64,000 nt of DNA, from NCBI GenBank assembly GCA_003168255.1, contig PMSU01000117.1, positions 1-64,000 on the forward strand, read 5' to 3'. Below the pieces are notes generated by a model. The model was given only the letters and a program-made list of their open reading frames with translations, did no database searches and was not told the DNA's origin. The position numbers were made by a program, and so were the translations under genes. Below, in pieces: positions 39,087 to 47,205 of this stretch. Within the stretch, counting starts at the first letter, position 1; every line of letters starts with the position of its first letter. Source of the DNA: Actinomycetota bacterium (GTDB lineage: Bacteria > Actinomycetota > Actinomycetes > Streptosporangiales > Streptosporangiaceae).

Positions 39087-39335
39087 ATGCCGATCACCAT
39101 CGACGACGACGGCTTCATGGCCCTGGAGATCAACGGGGAAGTGATCGCGACCGCCCGCGAGCGGACGGACGGCTGGTGGCAGGTGAGCTGCTGGCCGAGG
39201 TTCTTCGACCGCAACCAGGCGATCACCGCCCTGACCATCACCGAACTCCTGGAAGCCGGGCGCACCCGCGACGATCCCCTGGTCACCGCACTGCGGGAGG
39301 AACTGCGCAGCAAGCCCCGGGGTGGCGGGCGCTGA
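39087..39335 (+). CDS. hypothetical protein
   Basis: The 82-aa product (MPITIDDDGFMALEINGEVIATARERTDGWWQVSCWPRFF) has GGGAGGT upstream of its ATG. It has no membrane segments and a mixed alpha/beta composition with two Trp-rich turns. Small proteins of this style are common in actinomycete integrative elements. Function unknown. Confidence 0.65.
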   Translation: MPITIDDDGFMALEINGEVIATARERTDGWWQVSCWPRFFDRNQAITALTITELLEAGRTRDDPLVTALREELRSKPRGGGR

Positions 39336-39385
39336 TGCCCCGGCCGGGGCCTGCCGCTGACCGGCCGGGGCGGCGCGTCCGGGGT

Positions 39386-39931
39386 TCAGGCGGTCAGGGT
39401 GCTGGCGGCCACCTCCAGCAGATAACGCCGCCCGCCCGCCGGGTGGTGCAGCTCGGCCCCACCGCACGCCTCGATGACGTAGCGGGCGGCGGTGTTGGCC
39501 TCATCGCAGATGAGGTAGGCGGGATCGACACCGCGCGCGCGGGCGACAGGGAGCACCGCGGCCAGCAGCGCGGTGCCGTGGCCTTGCCCTCGGCGGGAGG
39601 GGCGGATGGCGAAGTCCAGGTTCGCCCCGCCGGGCTCCAGGAAGTGGCAGACCGAGGCACGCCCCAGGTAGGTGACCCCGCCGCCGGGGCCGCGCTCGCA
39701 CCACCACCAGTCCGCGGTGTGCAGCGGCCTGGTCCCGCGCCGCAGCGACGTTCCGTCCCGCAGGCCGGCGGCGTAGTTCTCGAAGCAGTCACCCGACTCC
39801 AGATCCGCCACGCTCAGCCCGCCGGCGTCGGTGTGCCCGGTCTCGGCCTCGAACTCCCGCATGGCAGCCAGGAACGAGGCCCGCAACGAGGAGTCACCAG
39901 GGGCCGGCGTGATCAGGTATGCCGTGGTCAT
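39386..39931 (-). CDS. GNAT-family N-acetyltransferase
   Basis: The 181-aa product has the GNAT core: a strand before the acetyl-CoA loop (ANLDFAIRPSRRGQGHGTALLAAVLPVARARG, motif A with RxGxGxG-like RRGQGHGT) and motif B (VDPAYLICDEANTAARYVIEACGG). The ATG at 39931 (MTTAYLITPAPGD) is chosen; the longer upstream frame is unconserved. The substrate is unknown; peptide modification or detoxification are possible. Confidence 0.85.
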   Translation of the reverse strand: MTTAYLITPAPGDSSLRASFLAAMREFEAETGHTDAGGLSVADLESGDCFENYAAGLRDGTSLRRGTRPLHTADWWWCERGPGGGVTYLGRASVCHFLEPGGANLDFAIRPSRRGQGHGTALLAAVLPVARARGVDPAYLICDEANTAARYVIEACGGAELHHPAGGRRYLLEVAASTLTA

Positions 39932-40014
39932 GACCACTACTGTGCCACCTCCCGCGCCGCACCGTCGGTCACGGGCAAGAGGGCTGTCCTGGGCTCTTGC
40001 TTCGGCGAGCGCGA

Positions 40015-40836
40015 CTACGCGTGCCTGTGCCCACTGGGTTTCCCGGTCAGCAGCCCGGCGAGGATCAGGCACATCTCGATTTCCCCGATGCGGCGCGGCC
40101 CGAGGTTGCGGATCTCGGACAGGCGGCCTTGCTCGTGAAGCCGCGCCACATCGCCCACCGTGCGCGGCGGATCGGACCAGGACAGGCACGCCAGGCGCAG
40201 CGGCTCGAACGCATGAGCCGACACGACCGCGCGCAGGCAGCGCACCGGGCAATCGGCCGTGACCGAATCGGCATGATCGTCGCGCATATGACCTGCCAAC
40301 TCCCGTTCTTCGCAGGTGCCGGGCTGGGCTGACCCCGGGGCGGGGGCAGCGCCCCCGGGATCGGGCGTCCCCGTGACGCAGGCCACGGGGTCACCGGCCG
40401 GGGCCGGATCCGGCGGGCTGTGCCTGCGTTCTTCGGCGTACAGCTCCTGGTAGCGGCCCGGGTACTGGTGGCGTAGCTGGGTCCAGGCCTGGTTACGGGC
40501 GTGGTAGTGGCCAGCGGCGGCTGGGCGGATGCGCTGGTAGAGGGCGGCATAGGCGGCGGCCTGCTCACGGGCCAGCCGGCGCAGGGCGCGTTTGCGGGCC
40601 GCCGAGCTGTGGTCGGCACTACGCCGGGCAGAACCGACCGGGGGCCGGGTGATCAGGTCGTGCATCTGCTGCGGGGTGGCGGCACGGAACAGGGCGCCAG
40701 CGGCGGGGAGCGCGTCGCAGGGACGGGCCAGGAGGGCACCGGACACGGCGCGCCAGATGACCCACCGGGGGTGCTGGCGTCGCAGGCCGGGCAGGGTGAG
40801 GGCGGCCGGTGAGCTGCCGGGCATGGGGGCGGCCAC
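40015..40836 (-). CDS. protein with RNA-polymerase alpha-CTD-like C-terminus
   Basis: The 273-aa product has an Arg/Ala-rich N-terminal two thirds of no recognised family. The last 60 residues (RLACLSWSDPPRTVGDVARLHEQGRLSEIRNLGPRRIGEIEMCLILAGL) closely follow the helix-hairpin-helix alpha-CTD pattern TVGDL...L..IRNLGKKSLEEI. That domain binds UP elements and activators in RNA polymerase, and occurs in a few DNA-binding proteins. The gene follows whiB by 4 bp, so the two are likely co-expressed. Confidence 0.65.
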   Translation of the reverse strand: MAAPMPGSSPAALTLPGLRRQHPRWVIWRAVSGALLARPCDALPAAGALFRAATPQQMHDLITRPPVGSARRSADHSSAARKRALRRLAREQAAAYAALYQRIRPAAAGHYHARNQAWTQLRHQYPGRYQELYAEERRHSPPDPAPAGDPVACVTGTPDPGGAAPAPGSAQPGTCEERELAGHMRDDHADSVTADCPVRCLRAVVSAHAFEPLRLACLSWSDPPRTVGDVARLHEQGRLSEIRNLGPRRIGEIEMCLILAGLLTGKPSGHRHA

Positions 40837-40839
40837 CGG

Positions 40840-41124
40840 CTAGCCCGCCTGGCTGGCGGCGTGCTCGTCGCGGGCATGGGTGAGCAGGTCATGCCAGTTG
40901 GCGACGCCGGGCCGGCGGCGCAGCAGGGCGCGGCGCTCGCGGTCGGTCATGCCGCCCCACACGCCGAACTCGTTGTGGTTGTCTAGGGCGTCGGCCAGGC
41001 ATTCGGTACGCACCGGGCACGCCCGGCAGATGACTTTGGCCGCCTGCTGCGCCGCGCCTTCCACGAACAGCTCGTCGGCGCGGCTGATACAGGCCGCCTG
41101 GGCGGCGGCGGCAGCGGTGAGCAC
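40840..41124 (-). CDS. WhiB-family transcriptional regulator
   Basis: The 94-aa product has the four Cys that ligate a [4Fe-4S] cluster (AACISRAD...VICRACPVRTEC, C-x-C pattern CxxCxxxxxC) and the GVWGG turn (EFGVWGGMTDRERRALLRRRP). The GTG at 41124 is chosen because AGGAGG lies 7-12 nt upstream; a longer upstream frame is unlikely. Element-borne WhiB proteins often control the element's own or phage genes. Confidence 0.93.
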   Translation of the reverse strand: MLTAAAAAQAACISRADELFVEGAAQQAAKVICRACPVRTECLADALDNHNEFGVWGGMTDRERRALLRRRPGVANWHDLLTHARDEHAASQAG

Positions 41125-41230
41125 AGCGGGGCCTCCTTTCGTCAGGGCGCGGTCAGCCGTGATAACCGGCATGACGGGAGCCAAGGGCAGGAACGGGGCG
41201 CTAGCGGCAGCGCTAGGCCGGTGCGCGGGG

Positions 41231-41274
41231 AGCCGCGCGGCCAGACCATGGGGGATGCATCTGGCCGCGCGGCC
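41231..41274. repeat. paired GGCCGCGCGGCC-type palindromes upstream of whiB
   Basis: GCCGCGCGGCC at 41232-41242 and GGCCGCGCGGCC at 41263-41274 lie 31-32 bp apart. A second pair with 31-bp spacing is at 41581-41592 and 41612-41623 within the 5' part of the next gene. They could bind one dimeric regulator; random occurrence in GC-rich DNA is also possible. Confidence 0.45.
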
Positions 41275-41276
41275 GA

Positions 41277-41717
41277 TCATGGGGCCGGAGAGCCAGGGGG
41301 GCACGGCTGCCCCCTGCGGGGGGCGGCGGCGCGGGGGTGCGGGTGAGCGAGAGCGGCCAGGTGGGCGGCGGCCCCGGTGGTGTCCTCAGCGGCCCAGGTG
41401 GTCTGCTCGCCGTCCAGGTTCCAGGTGAGGGTGCGCGCGTCGGTCCAGATGGTGAGGCCAGGCACCGACAACACCGCGACGCTGGCGTAGGCGAACGCGT
41501 AGTAGGTGCCGGTCAGGCCGTGGCCGCGCAGCAGCGTCGTCAGCTCCCGGATGACGTCGCGGGGACACGGGGTGCTGGAAGGCCGCGCGGCCAGGGTACA
41601 GGGTACGGCCTGGCCGCGCGGCCGGCTGGGTGCAGTCCTGGTAACGGGTCCTGGCCCGGGGCGGACCCCGGCCGGGAGCCTGGCGGGCACGCTGGTGTGC
41701 GGGGGCTGGCCGGTCAT
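41277..41717 (-). CDS. hypothetical protein
   Basis: The 146-aa product has a poorly conserved Pro/Arg-rich N-terminus and a compact C-terminal part (VIRELTTLLRGHGLTGTYYAFAYASVAVLSVPGLTIWTDARTLTWNLDGEQTTW), which looks like a small alpha/beta domain common in actinomycete elements. The ATG overlaps the upstream gene by 4 bp. Function unknown. Confidence 0.6.
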   Translation of the reverse strand: MTGQPPHTSVPARLPAGVRPGPGPVTRTAPSRPRGQAVPCTLAARPSSTPCPRDVIRELTTLLRGHGLTGTYYAFAYASVAVLSVPGLTIWTDARTLTWNLDGEQTTWAAEDTTGAAAHLAALAHPHPRAAAPRRGQPCPPGSPAP

Positions 41718-42073
41718 AGCACGCCCGGCCAGGGAGGCAGGCTGCCGGGCCGGTGCCTGCTCGCACCGACACTGAAGGCATCCCCCGGCGCGGTGGCGTC
41801 GTGCGTGCCGGGGTCATGCGGATGTGCCCGCAGCGCCCACACGATCGTCTCGGCGGCCAGCGGGATCTGGCCACAGGGGGCGATAACCTGGGCTCCCCGC
41901 CACCAGAAGCTGCCGCCGCTGGCATAGATCATCTGCGGGAGCACCGCACCGGGGATACGCAAGGTCAGGTAAGGCGCGGGGGTAACGACGCTCGCGTCGT
42001 AGCCCTGCTGGGTCAGTGCGCCCGCCAGGATGGCCAGGCCGCCGGTGGGGTCGGGCTGGGTGGGCTGGGTCAT
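41714..42073 (-). CDS. hypothetical protein
   Basis: The 119-aa product begins MTQPTQPDPTGGLAILAGALTQQGYDASVVTPAPYLTLRIPGAVLPQMIYASGGSFWW. The ATG at 42073 has GAGG about 8 nt upstream. It shares its general layout with the next protein (Ala-rich helix, then a strand-rich section with Trp) and may be a distant relative. Function unknown. Confidence 0.6.
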   Translation of the reverse strand: MTQPTQPDPTGGLAILAGALTQQGYDASVVTPAPYLTLRIPGAVLPQMIYASGGSFWWRGAQVIAPCGQIPLAAETIVWALRAHPHDPGTHDATAPGDAFSVGASRHRPGSLPPWPGVL

Positions 42074-42179
42074 TGCTCGCCTCGTGGTGTCTGGGATAGC
42101 GGCGGGTGAGCGCGACGGTGCGCTGCCGCCTGGTTGCCGCCTGCTTGGCCCCGGCTCATCACCGCTGGCCTGCCGGGCT

Positions 42180-42479
42180 TTACTCGCCAGTGGTGTTCGC
42201 GGTGGCGTCCAGGACCCGGGCCACGGTGTCGGCCGCTTTCGCGATCTCGTCGCAGCCGGCGATCCTTTGCGCCCAGCCAAACCAGAACGCATCCGCCTGG
42301 GCGTACACCTTCTCCGTCAGAACCTGAACGCGGGGATTACGCACGTCCAGATAAGGCAATTTGCCCTCCGGTGTCCGCATATCCGCCTTCAGGCCACGGG
42401 CGATAAGCGCCGGAGCGAGTTTCTCAAGCTCCCTTAGATCCAGGTCGGTACTGGCGGTTGCGCCGGAATGAGTGGGCAT
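42180..42479 (-). CDS. hypothetical protein
   Basis: The 99-aa product (MPTHSGATASTDLDLRELEKLAPALIARGLKADMRTPEGKLPYLDVRNPR) is preceded by GGAGG. It is charged, soluble, and heads a likely operon running through the two hypothetical genes to whiB, the alpha-CTD-like gene and the acetyltransferase. Function unknown. Confidence 0.6.
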   Translation of the reverse strand: MPTHSGATASTDLDLRELEKLAPALIARGLKADMRTPEGKLPYLDVRNPRVQVLTEKVYAQADAFWFGWAQRIAGCDEIAKAADTVARVLDATANTTGE

Positions 42480-42753
42480 GGTGAACCTCCGCATGCGCTG
42501 GGCGGCCGGGACATGGTGGCCGCTGGTCAACCGCTAGTGTCGCCGGGCAGCGGCCCGCCAGGTCAGCCCTGCGCTGGGATTATGTCGTTCCCACCTGCGC
42601 CCGCCCGCTGAACTGCCGTGATAATCACGACGGGGGAATCTGATTCCCGCCGGTCATATTCCTGGTATTGCGGACCCGCATTTCATCGCTACCGTTGGTC
42701 CTGCGTCATCCGCCCGCCCTGGCAGGCCCAGCCCCTGCGGAAAGGCAGCAGCC

Positions 42754-44439
42754 ATGCCCACCAAGCCGACCACGACCGCCGGCCAGAAACGCGAATTGCG
42801 AGAGCGAATGCGCGCGGCAGGACTGGACTACCGTGCGATTGCCGCCGAGTTCGGCCGCCGCTACCGGCTCCGCCCCCGGGCGGCCTGGCGCGAAGCCTAC
42901 GGCTGGAGCCTCGCCCAGGCCGCGGAGCAGATCAACGCCTTCAAAGGCGACGTCGGCCTGGACCCCGGCGGCTTGTGCAGCATGAACGCCTCCCACCTGT
43001 GCGAGTACGAGAACTGGCCCGGCGCGGGTGAACACCCGGCCGGCCGCAGGCCCACGCCCTACCTGCTCGCGGTCTTGTCCCGCGTCTATGCCTGCTCCGT
43101 GATCGACCTGCTCGACCTAGCCGACCGCGAGCACACCCCGCCGCCCGACCTGCTCATCATCGACACCTACACCCAGGACAACCACCCAGCCAGCGCCCCC
43201 GGCGACGCCGGCCCAGACCGCCGCGCTCCCGCCCTCCCCCTCGCTGACCAGGACCGGCAGGCCATCCTCGAACTTCGGCACGGGGTCCTCGAAGTGCGGC
43301 AGCCCGCAGCAGCCGCAGGCCCCGCAGCCATAACGGCGGCCCTCGCCGTGCCAGAACAAGCCGTCGTCGCCTACCGTGGACATCAAGAATCCCTTATGGG
43401 CGATTCCACCGTCCAGCGGGAGGTGCTGATGGCAGCGCACGAGGGAAGTGGCCACGCCGAGCAGGCCGGGCAGCCCGGCGTCGGCGAGGCCACCTTCGAG
43501 CAACTCCACGCCGACGTGACCCGCCTGGCCCGCCTGGTCGAGTCGGGCGAGCCGTTCGCGGCATTCCTCGACCTGCGCCGGGTCCGCGACCGGATCCACC
43601 GGATCCTGGAAGGCCGGCTATGGCCGCGAGAACAGACCGACCTGTACTTCTTCCTCGGCTGCCTCAACGGACTCATGGCCATCCCCGCCAACCAGCTCGG
43701 CTACCCGGACGCCGCCGCCGAGCTGAACCGGGCCGGCTGGGCCTACGCCCACGCGATCGACCACCGGCCGCTCATGGCCCAGTTGCGCGGCGAGCTTTCC
43801 ACCTACGCCTACTACCGGGGCAGGTACGAGGAGAGCCGGGATCTGGCTCTCAGCGGACTCGGCTACCTCTCGTCCGGCCCGCACGCCGCTGGCCTGCACA
43901 TCTACCACGCGCGGGCAGCAGGCAGGCTAGGCGACGCCGATACCGCCCGCCGGGCCATCCGCGACGCGTATGAGGCCCGCGACCGCGACTCTCACGACGA
44001 ACTGCTGGAGATGGGCGGCATCTACCTCATCTCAGAGGCCACCCACCATGCCATGGCCGGTTCCGCGCTGACCGCGACCGCCGAACACGACGCGGCACAA
44101 GAACTGGAACAAGCCATCAGCTTGTACGACGAAGGCCCGCGCGGGCGCGAGAACCACTGGTTCGGCGGAAAACCGCTGGCAGGCATCGACCTGGCCGCCG
44201 TCCGGCTGCGGTCCGGGGCACTGGACGCTGCCGCCGATGCACTGCAACCGGCGCTGTCGCTGCCGGCCACCCAGCGGATCAGCGACATGACCATCAAGCT
44301 CGCCACGGTACGCGAGGAACTCACCGCGTCGATATTCCATGGCTCGCCCCAAGCGCGGGACCTGGGCACACAGATCGAGGAGTTCGGCCGCGACACCATC
44401 ATCGCCGGCCTGCACAGTCTCCCAGGCGGCCGAGGCTGA
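42754..44439 (+). CDS. HTH-TPR transcriptional regulator
   Basis: The 561-aa product has an N-terminal region (residues 1-125) with helix-turn-helix-like segments (RERMRAAGLDYRAIAAEFGRRYRLRPRAAWREAYGWSLAQAAEQIN) seen in large actinomycete regulators. A helical, TPR-like region follows from about 230 (FFLGCLNGLMAIPANQLGYPDAAAELNRAGWAYAHAIDH, LSTYAYYRGRYEESRDLALSGL). These often respond to peptide or small-molecule signals. GGAAAGG lies upstream of the ATG. A decayed copy of its C-terminus lies after cassette B (49650-49790). Confidence 0.75.
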   Translation: MPTKPTTTAGQKRELRERMRAAGLDYRAIAAEFGRRYRLRPRAAWREAYGWSLAQAAEQINAFKGDVGLDPGGLCSMNASHLCEYENWPGAGEHPAGRRPTPYLLAVLSRVYACSVIDLLDLADREHTPPPDLLIIDTYTQDNHPASAPGDAGPDRRAPALPLADQDRQAILELRHGVLEVRQPAAAAGPAAITAALAVPEQAVVAYRGHQESLMGDSTVQREVLMAAHEGSGHAEQAGQPGVGEATFEQLHADVTRLARLVESGEPFAAFLDLRRVRDRIHRILEGRLWPREQTDLYFFLGCLNGLMAIPANQLGYPDAAAELNRAGWAYAHAIDHRPLMAQLRGELSTYAYYRGRYEESRDLALSGLGYLSSGPHAAGLHIYHARAAGRLGDADTARRAIRDAYEARDRDSHDELLEMGGIYLISEATHHAMAGSALTATAEHDAAQELEQAISLYDEGPRGRENHWFGGKPLAGIDLAAVRLRSGALDAAADALQPALSLPATQRISDMTIKLATVREELTASIFHGSPQARDLGTQIEEFGRDTIIAGLHSLPGGRG

Positions 44440-44447
44440 CTGGCACG

Positions 44448-45206
44448 TCAGTCGATCTTGTATTCCGCGTGCGGGATGGCGCGGTCCCAGGCGATCTGGA
44501 ACGCGGCGACGATGTCGCGGATGGTGCGGGGGTCTGAGCTGAAGGTGTAGTGGCGGGGGTTGGTGCCATCGCCGCACTGGAAGTTCCAGCGCACAAGCCG
44601 GTTGTCGAAGACCCAGCAATCCGCGCCGGGCAGCATCAGGTCGGCCGCCTGGGTGCGGGGCAGCCAGCGGATGTCCTCACCGGCCTCGATGTTGAGCCGG
44701 GTAGAGGCGTGTTCCCACCTGATGTACTGCGAGGCCGGCTCAGATATCACGCGGACACGGCGCATGGTGACGCCACGAGCGGCGGCGGCGCGGACGATCG
44801 CGAAATGATCGATCCAGCCGCTGGCGCTTGCGCCGGCGCTGATGTCGCCGGTTGCCTGCCATTCGGTGTAGCCTTGCTCGGTTTCGTCGTAGGTGTCGCG
44901 CGTCTCGATGCGGATAGCCGAGGTCTGCGTGGCTTCGATCAGCTCGGCGAAACTGTGCTGGCCTGGTCCTTGCCGGGAACGTTCGTAACCGTCGAGTGCC
45001 TCGCGGATGATGGGTGCCATCCGGGCTGGGAGCCAGATGTCCGACTCGTCCTCGGCGCGGCCGATGTGCTGATTCATTTCGGTGATGACGTCAGGGTCGG
45101 TGATGGTCTTCCCGCGGATCAGGAAGTCTCCCGTTTCATGGGACACGAAAACGGCCGGGCACTCGCCCGTCGTCGAAGTCGGGTCGCCGCCAATGAACTC
45201 GGGCAT
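44448..45206 (-). CDS. DUF6879-like protein
   Basis: The 252-aa product has an N-terminal segment (GECPAVFVSHETGDFLIRGKTITDPDVITEMNQ) typical of small proteins encoded with XRE/DUF5753 regulators. A C-terminal domain follows (FAELIEATQTSAIRIETRDTY...RWEHASTRLNIEAGEDIRWLPR...LPGADCWVFDNRLVRWNF) resembling DUF6879. The two parts are usually separate genes, so this looks like a fusion. It is co-oriented with, and 27 bp from, the XRE/DUF5753 gene. Confidence 0.75.
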   Translation of the reverse strand: MPEFIGGDPTSTTGECPAVFVSHETGDFLIRGKTITDPDVITEMNQHIGRAEDESDIWLPARMAPIIREALDGYERSRQGPGQHSFAELIEATQTSAIRIETRDTYDETEQGYTEWQATGDISAGASASGWIDHFAIVRAAAARGVTMRRVRVISEPASQYIRWEHASTRLNIEAGEDIRWLPRTQAADLMLPGADCWVFDNRLVRWNFQCGDGTNPRHYTFSSDPRTIRDIVAAFQIAWDRAIPHAEYKID

Positions 45207-45232
45207 GTGAGCGCCTCCGGAACGTGACTGGG

Positions 45233-46129
45233 TTACTCCTCCTCGTGAGCGTCTCCCTCGGGCGGTAGCTCGTCAAGTGCCGTGATGACGCGGCGGATCA
45301 GCGCGTGGGCCTGTGCATGATGCACGGCGATTGCGTCGAGTTCTTCCCACGCCCGTATGTAGGCGTCCACTTCGGCGCGGTAGGTGAGGACGAGCAGCCC
45401 GGTCAGCAGCTCGATGTTCACCTGGGCAGTGTCGGTGATCTCGAAAGTTTCGCGCGGCCGGCGGCCGTCCCGGGTGTGGATCATCGGGATGATGCCGACC
45501 GTGACGGCAGGCAGGTTCATCATCTCAAGCAGATGCGTGAGCTGAGCGCGCTGGACAGCGGTGCTGAAGGGCCGGAACCACAGCACCGGCTCTTCGATGA
45601 CGAAACGGAACTGGCGGTCACGTTCCAGCAGGAAGCGCTGGCGGCTGAGTCGCTCAGTGACGGCTTCGGCGACATCATCAACTTCCACGTCGTCGCGTTC
45701 GCGGCGGACGGCGGTCATGATGCCGGTCATGTAAGCGTGCGTCTGCAGCAGCCCCGGGATGACCTTGGTCTGGTACTGGCGGTGGACCCGGACACGTTCG
45801 AAGATGTCGCCTACGAGCAGCTTCTGTGTCGCGTTCAGGCCATGCCGGCCGATGTCGCGGTAGGCAGACCACAGCCGAGCGGCGGCGGCCTGCTCGGCTA
45901 GCAGTTCCCCGGTGCGCTGCTCCGATACGCCGCAGATGCGGCACCACATCTTCACGTCCGCTGGAGAAGCCGGCCGGACCGCCTTCTCGATCTGAGAGAT
46001 CTTGGAGGGCTGGCAGCCAGCGGCGACGGCGAAGGCACGGCCCGATAGCCCGGCGGCCAGGCGCAGATCACGGAGCTGACCTGCGAGGCGCTGCCGGGCG
46101 GCCTGTGCGCTAGAAGATGAAGTAGGCAT
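45233..46129 (-). CDS. XRE-family regulator with DUF5753 domain
   Basis: The 298-aa product has an N-terminal HTH (LRDLRLAAGLSGRAFAVAAGCQPSKISQIEKAVR, residues 20-55). A DUF5753 ligand/partner domain follows from about 105 (ERVRVHRQYQTKVIPGLLQTHAYMTGIMTAVR...FLLERDRQFRFVIEEPVLWFRP). It lies divergent from the cassette B operon start at 46330, with a 200-bp shared promoter region, and is therefore a prime candidate regulator of that cassette. The ATG at 46129 starts MPTSSSSAQAARQ. Confidence 0.88.
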   Translation of the reverse strand: MPTSSSSAQAARQRLAGQLRDLRLAAGLSGRAFAVAAGCQPSKISQIEKAVRPASPADVKMWCRICGVSEQRTGELLAEQAAAARLWSAYRDIGRHGLNATQKLLVGDIFERVRVHRQYQTKVIPGLLQTHAYMTGIMTAVRRERDDVEVDDVAEAVTERLSRQRFLLERDRQFRFVIEEPVLWFRPFSTAVQRAQLTHLLEMMNLPAVTVGIIPMIHTRDGRRPRETFEITDTAQVNIELLTGLLVLTYRAEVDAYIRAWEELDAIAVHHAQAHALIRRVITALDELPPEGDAHEEE

Positions 46130-46329
46130 CAAGATCAAAAGTGTGCCGGTCACGAGAGGCCAGGCAGGCGGATTGCCGATCATTGCCTGGCCGGGGCGGG
46201 CAGGTAACTGCGATGATCCCGCACCGGCACCGTTGTGGGCAATTTTCGGCAATTCTCTTTCACCTTGCTGCGGCAGCAGGCCAGCCTTAACAGCAGAGGC
46301 GGCCACGGTGCAGGAGAGGAATCAGCCTG

Positions 46330-46536
46330 ATGCCCAGTACGGCGAGACAGTGGACGGTCGGCCAGCTCGCGGACTTCGAGCTGGCCGACAGGCGTAGCGA
46401 GCTGGAACAGGCACTCGCGACGCTCTCGCCCGGCGAGCCGGACACGGCTGTTCTGCAGGCCAGGCTGGCTCAGATAGTCGGCGAGCAGGAAGCACGCGGG
46501 CCTGGACGGCTTGCCAGGCGAGGACTAGGGCAGTGA
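46330..46536 (+). CDS. hypothetical small protein, first gene of cassette B operon
   Basis: The 68-aa product (MPSTARQWTVGQLADFELADRRSELEQALATLSPGEPDTAVLQARLAQIVGEQ) is helical and charged. GGAGAGGA lies upstream. It overlaps the next gene by 4 bp. It is unlike any recognised RiPP enzyme, so its role is unknown. Confidence 0.55.
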   Translation: MPSTARQWTVGQLADFELADRRSELEQALATLSPGEPDTAVLQARLAQIVGEQEARGPGRLARRGLGQ

Positions 46537-46934
46537 ACGGCGATATCCCGCAGCGGTTCCTGGCGCTGCTGGAGCAGGCGCCAGACGTCGAGGCCGCGCT
46601 CGATGAGCAGACCGGCTTGTGGACAGTCGCGCTGCCGCCGCCGACCGACCTGGATACTGGCCGGGAAGTCAGGGGGAACCTCGCTGAGGTGACTACTGCG
46701 GTCACCGAACACCTCAGCAGAAGGGACCGGCTGCTGCATGCGGCGATGCTCGCCCAGCTCGATGTGCTGCGCGGGTACTGGGGTGAGTGCTACCAGATCG
46801 GCTGGGACAGCGAATGGTGGTGCCAGAGCCGTGACGGCACGGGCGAACGTGAGCGCGCATCCTCCCCGGAGGAGCTGAACCGCCTGATGAGGGCACACGG
46901 TCACCCACTTCCGGTTCACGGCGGATGCAACTGA
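46533..46934 (+). CDS. hypothetical protein of cassette B operon
   Basis: The 133-aa product starts at a GTG (46533) overlapping the preceding stop (GTGA). It has a central segment LRGYWGECYQIGWDSEWWCQSRDGTGER with many Trp/Tyr and two Cys, which looks like a small folded domain. It lies 13 bp before the next gene. No family is recognised. Confidence 0.55.
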   Translation: MNGDIPQRFLALLEQAPDVEAALDEQTGLWTVALPPPTDLDTGREVRGNLAEVTTAVTEHLSRRDRLLHAAMLAQLDVLRGYWGECYQIGWDSEWWCQSRDGTGERERASSPEELNRLMRAHGHPLPVHGGCN

Positions 46935-46947
46935 GAAGGAGGCCCGC

Positions 46948-47163
46948 GTGCAGGTCTACAGGGGCATGAGGCAGGCGGATGCCGCCCAGCTCACCGGGCT
47001 GCGCGCGAGCGCGACCGAACTCCTGGACACCTATGAGCGCTTCCTGGGCGCGGACATGGTGGAGGGGCTGTGCCTGCTGCGCGAGGCGGCAGCGCGGGAG
47101 CAGCAGCGCCGCCCGGCACCTGACGACACCCTGGCCGAACTGCACTCGGCCCGGATGAGCTAA
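46948..47163 (+). CDS. hypothetical small protein of cassette B operon
   Basis: The 71-aa helical product (VQVYRGMRQADAAQLTGLRASATELLDTYERFLGADMVEGLCLLREAAARE) starts at GTG 46948 after GAAGGAGG. It is followed 42 bp later by precursor B. It could be a leader-binding or regulatory partner, but this is a guess. Confidence 0.5.
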   Translation: MQVYRGMRQADAAQLTGLRASATELLDTYERFLGADMVEGLCLLREAAAREQQRRPAPDDTLAELHSARMS

Positions 47164-47205
47164 GCAGGCAGTGAAGGGTCGAAGGCAATGAAACGGAGGT
47201 CCACA

